7,359 nucleotides of DNA from an uncultured Brevibacterium sp. (GTDB lineage: Bacteria; Actinomycetota; Actinomycetes; Actinomycetales; Brevibacteriaceae). Below are positions 5,358 through 7,359 of the stretch, one piece after another; within the stretch, counting starts at the first letter, position 1, and every line of letters starts with the position of its first letter. The DNA is taken from assembly GCA_902489185.1 (NCBI GenBank), contig CABTZC010000097.1:1-7359 (forward strand). Reading direction: 5' to 3'. The position numbers and the translations under genes were made by a program. Below the pieces are notes generated by a model. That model was given only the letters and a program-made list of their open reading frames with translations. It made no database searches and was not told the DNA's origin.

Positions 5358-6017
5358 AAACAGCAACCAGCTCCTTCAGGTTTCCGTGTGCGACAACGCT
5401 TCGTGACCGTATGTGTGGGCATGGCGACAGTGATCGCACTTTCGGGATGTAGCTTGTTTATGAACAAGCCGACCTCTGCGCCGCCTCAAAAGCAAACGAA
5501 AGAAAAAGAAGCGGTTGTCACAAAGGTTCTCAAAGACGTTGAGCCACTGACCAAGGTCGACGGAGTTCCTTCTAGCAAACAGTTTTTTGAGCGCATGCTT
5601 GAAGCAGGTTACAAACCTGAAAATCTTGAGGCGACTATTGACCGCTCTCCACTTGATCACGATGTTCCATCGAAGATGTTCGGAGTGAAAATCAAAGAGG
5701 GCTGCGTTATCGGTGAAGTGCGTCAAGGGTCTGTATCTGGGAGTCTCGTTGAGCCCAATGCGTCGAACAAGTCGTGTCTATACGGCACAGTCGACCGACC
5801 CGAAGGCGTGAAACCGCCAAAAGGCGAAAAACGCTCAGACTCAGATAAAGACAACGGGGTGGGGCACCTGCCTGGAGATGATCTCCACGAACGTAAGGAT
5901 GACGGAGCATCGGCAAGCTCGGGTCAAGATACACCAGAAGAAGAAAGCTCTCCTAAGCCAAACAAGAAAAAGCAGGAAAAAGAGCCTGAAGGAGGCTCTG
6001 CGAACTCGATTGGGTAA
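5355..6017 (+). CDS. Secreted lipoprotein with charged disordered tail
   Basis: A 220-residue predicted lipoprotein. The signal peptide has a basic n-region (Arg11, Arg13, Arg15), a hydrophobic core (16-28) and the lipobox LSGC, with Cys32 as the lipidated residue, so the mature protein should sit on the outer face of the membrane. A short Pro/Lys linker precedes a small globular segment (about 50-148) with Cys117 in KEGCVIGEV and Cys141 in KSCLYGTV, a likely disulfide. This pattern recalls the DUF6993 lipoproteins of actinobacteria, but I cannot confirm it. Residues 149-220 are Lys, Asp, Glu and Ser rich and probably disordered. No enzymatic motif is visible. The start is the GTG 57 bp after ssb, without a ribosome-binding site but with a promoter placed for a leaderless message. 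ettA follows 40 bp downstream. Confidence 0.83.
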   Translation: MKQQPAPSGFRVRQRFVTVCVGMATVIALSGCSLFMNKPTSAPPQKQTKEKEAVVTKVLKDVEPLTKVDGVPSSKQFFERMLEAGYKPENLEATIDRSPLDHDVPSKMFGVKIKEGCVIGEVRQGSVSGSLVEPNASNKSCLYGTVDRPEGVKPPKGEKRSDSDKDNGVGHLPGDDLHERKDDGASASSGQDTPEEESSPKPNKKKQEKEPEGGSANSIG

Positions 6018-6042
6018 CTAGCTTTTCTTAAAGATCCCGCGA

Positions 6043-6057
6043 TAGCCTTGAAGCACT
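6043..6057 (+). promoter_or_regulatory. Putative -10 element for ettA
   Basis: TAGCCT at 6043-6048 fits TAnnnT and is followed by the ATG after 9 nt. A leader of only 0-4 nt would result, matching the absence of a good Shine-Dalgarno sequence (only GAAG at 6050-6053). No clear -35 is seen. The short gap from the lipoprotein stop codon means ettA could also be reached by read-through. Confidence 0.38.
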
Positions 6058-7359
6058 ATGGCAGAGTTCATTTACACCATGCATAAAGCGCGTAAAGCGC
6101 ACGGTGACAAGGTTATTCTCGACGACGTATCAATGTCGTTTTACCCAGGGGCAAAGATCGGTATGGTCGGCCCTAACGGTGCAGGTAAATCGACAATTCT
6201 GAAGATCATGGCTGGTTTGGATCAGCCATCAAACGGTGAGGCTCGCTTAAGCCCTGGATACACGGTGGGTATCCTTCTCCAGGAACCGCCCCTCAACGAA
6301 GACAAGACGGTTCGAGAGAACGTCGAAGAAGGCGTTGGCAGCATCAAACACAAGCTTGACCGCTATAACGAAATCTCTAACGAGATGTCGAACCCGGACG
6401 CTGATTTCGACGCTCTCATGGAAGAGATGGGGAAGCTTCAAGAAGAAATTGACGCTGCTGACGCGTGGGACTTGGACTCCCAGCTTGACCAGGCAATGGA
6501 CGCTTTGCGTTGCCCTCCAGGTGATGCGGACGTGCGCGTGCTCTCCGGTGGTGAACGCCGTCGTGTCGCTCTATGTAAATTGCTTTTGGAAAAGCCAGAC
6601 CTCTTGCTCCTTGACGAGCCTACTAACCACCTCGACGCTGAATCAGTGCTGTGGCTCGAGCAACACTTGAGCACCTACCCAGGCGCTGTCATCGCCATCA
6701 CCCACGATAGGTACTTCCTTGACCACGTGGCCGAATGGATCGCTGAAGTTGACCGTGGTCACCTGTACCCGTACGAAGGTAACTACTCGACGTACTTGGA
6801 GAAGAAGAAAGAACGCCTCCAAGTGCAGGGCAAAAAGGACGCGAAACTCCAAAAGCGTCTGTCAGAAGAACTCGAATGGGTGCGTTCAAACACCAAAGCA
6901 CGCCAAACCAAGTCCAAAGCGCGTCTGGCTCGGTATGAAGAAATGGCGGCCGAAGCCGAGAAGATGCGCAAGCTCGACTTTGAGGAAATCCAGATCCCAC
7001 CAGGTCCGCGTTTGGGTAACGTTGTTATCGAAGCCGAGAACCTACAAAAAGGTTTTGACGATCGTACCCTTATCGATGGACTGTCCTTTTCACTGCCACG
7101 CAACGGAATCGTGGGTGTGATTGGTCCAAACGGTGTCGGTAAAACCACGCTGTTTAAGACCATCGTGGGACTTGAGCCACTCGATGGCGGAAACCTCAAA
7201 GTCGGCGAAAGTGTGAAGATTTCCTACGTTGACCAGTCACGCGGTGGTATCGACCCCGACAAGACGCTGTGGGAAGTTGTTTCGGACGGTTTGGACTATA
7301 TCCAGGTCGGTGCCGTCGAGATGCCGTCACGCGCATACGTGTCTGCGTTCGGATTCAAA
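6058..7359 (+). CDS. ettA: Energy-dependent translational throttle protein EttA (ABC-F), 3' end cut
   Basis: The first 434 codons of an ABC-F ATPase that binds the ribosomal E site and gates entry into elongation according to the ADP/ATP ratio. The first ABC domain shows Walker A GPNGAGKST (38-46), a Q-loop at about 75, the EttA-type arm insertion (about 93-135), signature LSGGE (162-166), Walker B LLLLDEP (182-188, catalytic Glu187), the D-loop NHLD and the switch histidine in THDR (215-218). The interdomain linker (about 240-317) is Lys/Arg rich, as expected for tRNA contact. The second domain starts with Walker A GPNGVGKTT (356-364). The sequence runs off the window at SAFGFK, before the second signature and Walker B. 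Family members have about 555-560 residues, so some 120 are missing. It looks near-identical in pattern to mycobacterial EttA. There are no membrane segments, so it is not a transporter. Confidence 0.97.
   Translation, partial: MAEFIYTMHKARKAHGDKVILDDVSMSFYPGAKIGMVGPNGAGKSTILKIMAGLDQPSNGEARLSPGYTVGILLQEPPLNEDKTVRENVEEGVGSIKHKLDRYNEISNEMSNPDADFDALMEEMGKLQEEIDAADAWDLDSQLDQAMDALRCPPGDADVRVLSGGERRRVALCKLLLEKPDLLLLDEPTNHLDAESVLWLEQHLSTYPGAVIAITHDRYFLDHVAEWIAEVDRGHLYPYEGNYSTYLEKKKERLQVQGKKDAKLQKRLSEELEWVRSNTKARQTKSKARLARYEEMAAEAEKMRKLDFEEIQIPPGPRLGNVVIEAENLQKGFDDRTLIDGLSFSLPRNGIVGVIGPNGVGKTTLFKTIVGLEPLDGGNLKVGESVKISYVDQSRGGIDPDKTLWEVVSDGLDYIQVGAVEMPSRAYVSAFGFK

Noticed and set aside
6058..7359. ABC transporter ATPase
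   Set aside because: Two ABC domains in one chain, the arm insertion, the basic linker and the absence of membrane partners identify ABC-F EttA rather than a transporter.

Overview
The window is chromosomal DNA from an actinobacterium (Actinomycetota) of moderate GC content. The evidence is an EttA that looks close to mycobacterial EttA as I remember it, frequent GTG starts, a tRNA without encoded CCA, two starts that look leaderless, and a side-by-side pair of dynamin/YfjP-type GTPases followed by an SSB paralogue and ettA. I cannot place the genus from sequence alone.

Left part (1-452): the first 80 bases hold a 24-bp-period repeat that resembles the outer end of an IS481-type insertion element whose body would lie left of the window. 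It abuts the 3' end of a minus-strand tRNA-Arg(UCU). Just upstream of the tRNA, on the same strand, is a 56-codon gene with a GTG start that is easily missed. A 105-bp divergent intergenic gap follows.

Middle part (453-4645): a plus-strand short-chain dehydrogenase/reductase ends in a strong intrinsic terminator. Next come two translationally coupled GTPases (GTGA overlap), each with one G domain, a helical middle region and a C-terminal hydrophobic hairpin. They look like a bacterial dynamin-like pair that would work together at the inner face of the membrane.

Right part (4646-7359): a 142-bp intergenic region carries four CTGTG half-sites in alternating orientation, three of which read as DnaA-box-like 9-mers. 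It is followed by a divergent single-stranded DNA-binding protein with an acidic C-terminal tip, a secreted lipoprotein with a long charged tail, and the first 434 codons of the ABC-F translation factor ettA, cut by the window end. The lipoprotein and ettA both lack a Shine-Dalgarno sequence and have a -10-like hexamer 8-9 nt before the start codon, which suggests leaderless transcripts.

The most interesting unit is the run of paired membrane GTPases, SSB paralogue, charged lipoprotein and EttA on one strand. The ssb paralogue/ettA adjacency also occurs in Mycobacterium tuberculosis (Rv2478c/Rv2477c), so part of this order is conserved. A link between membrane remodelling and ssDNA handling, for instance at the division septum, is a hypothesis and is not shown by the sequence.
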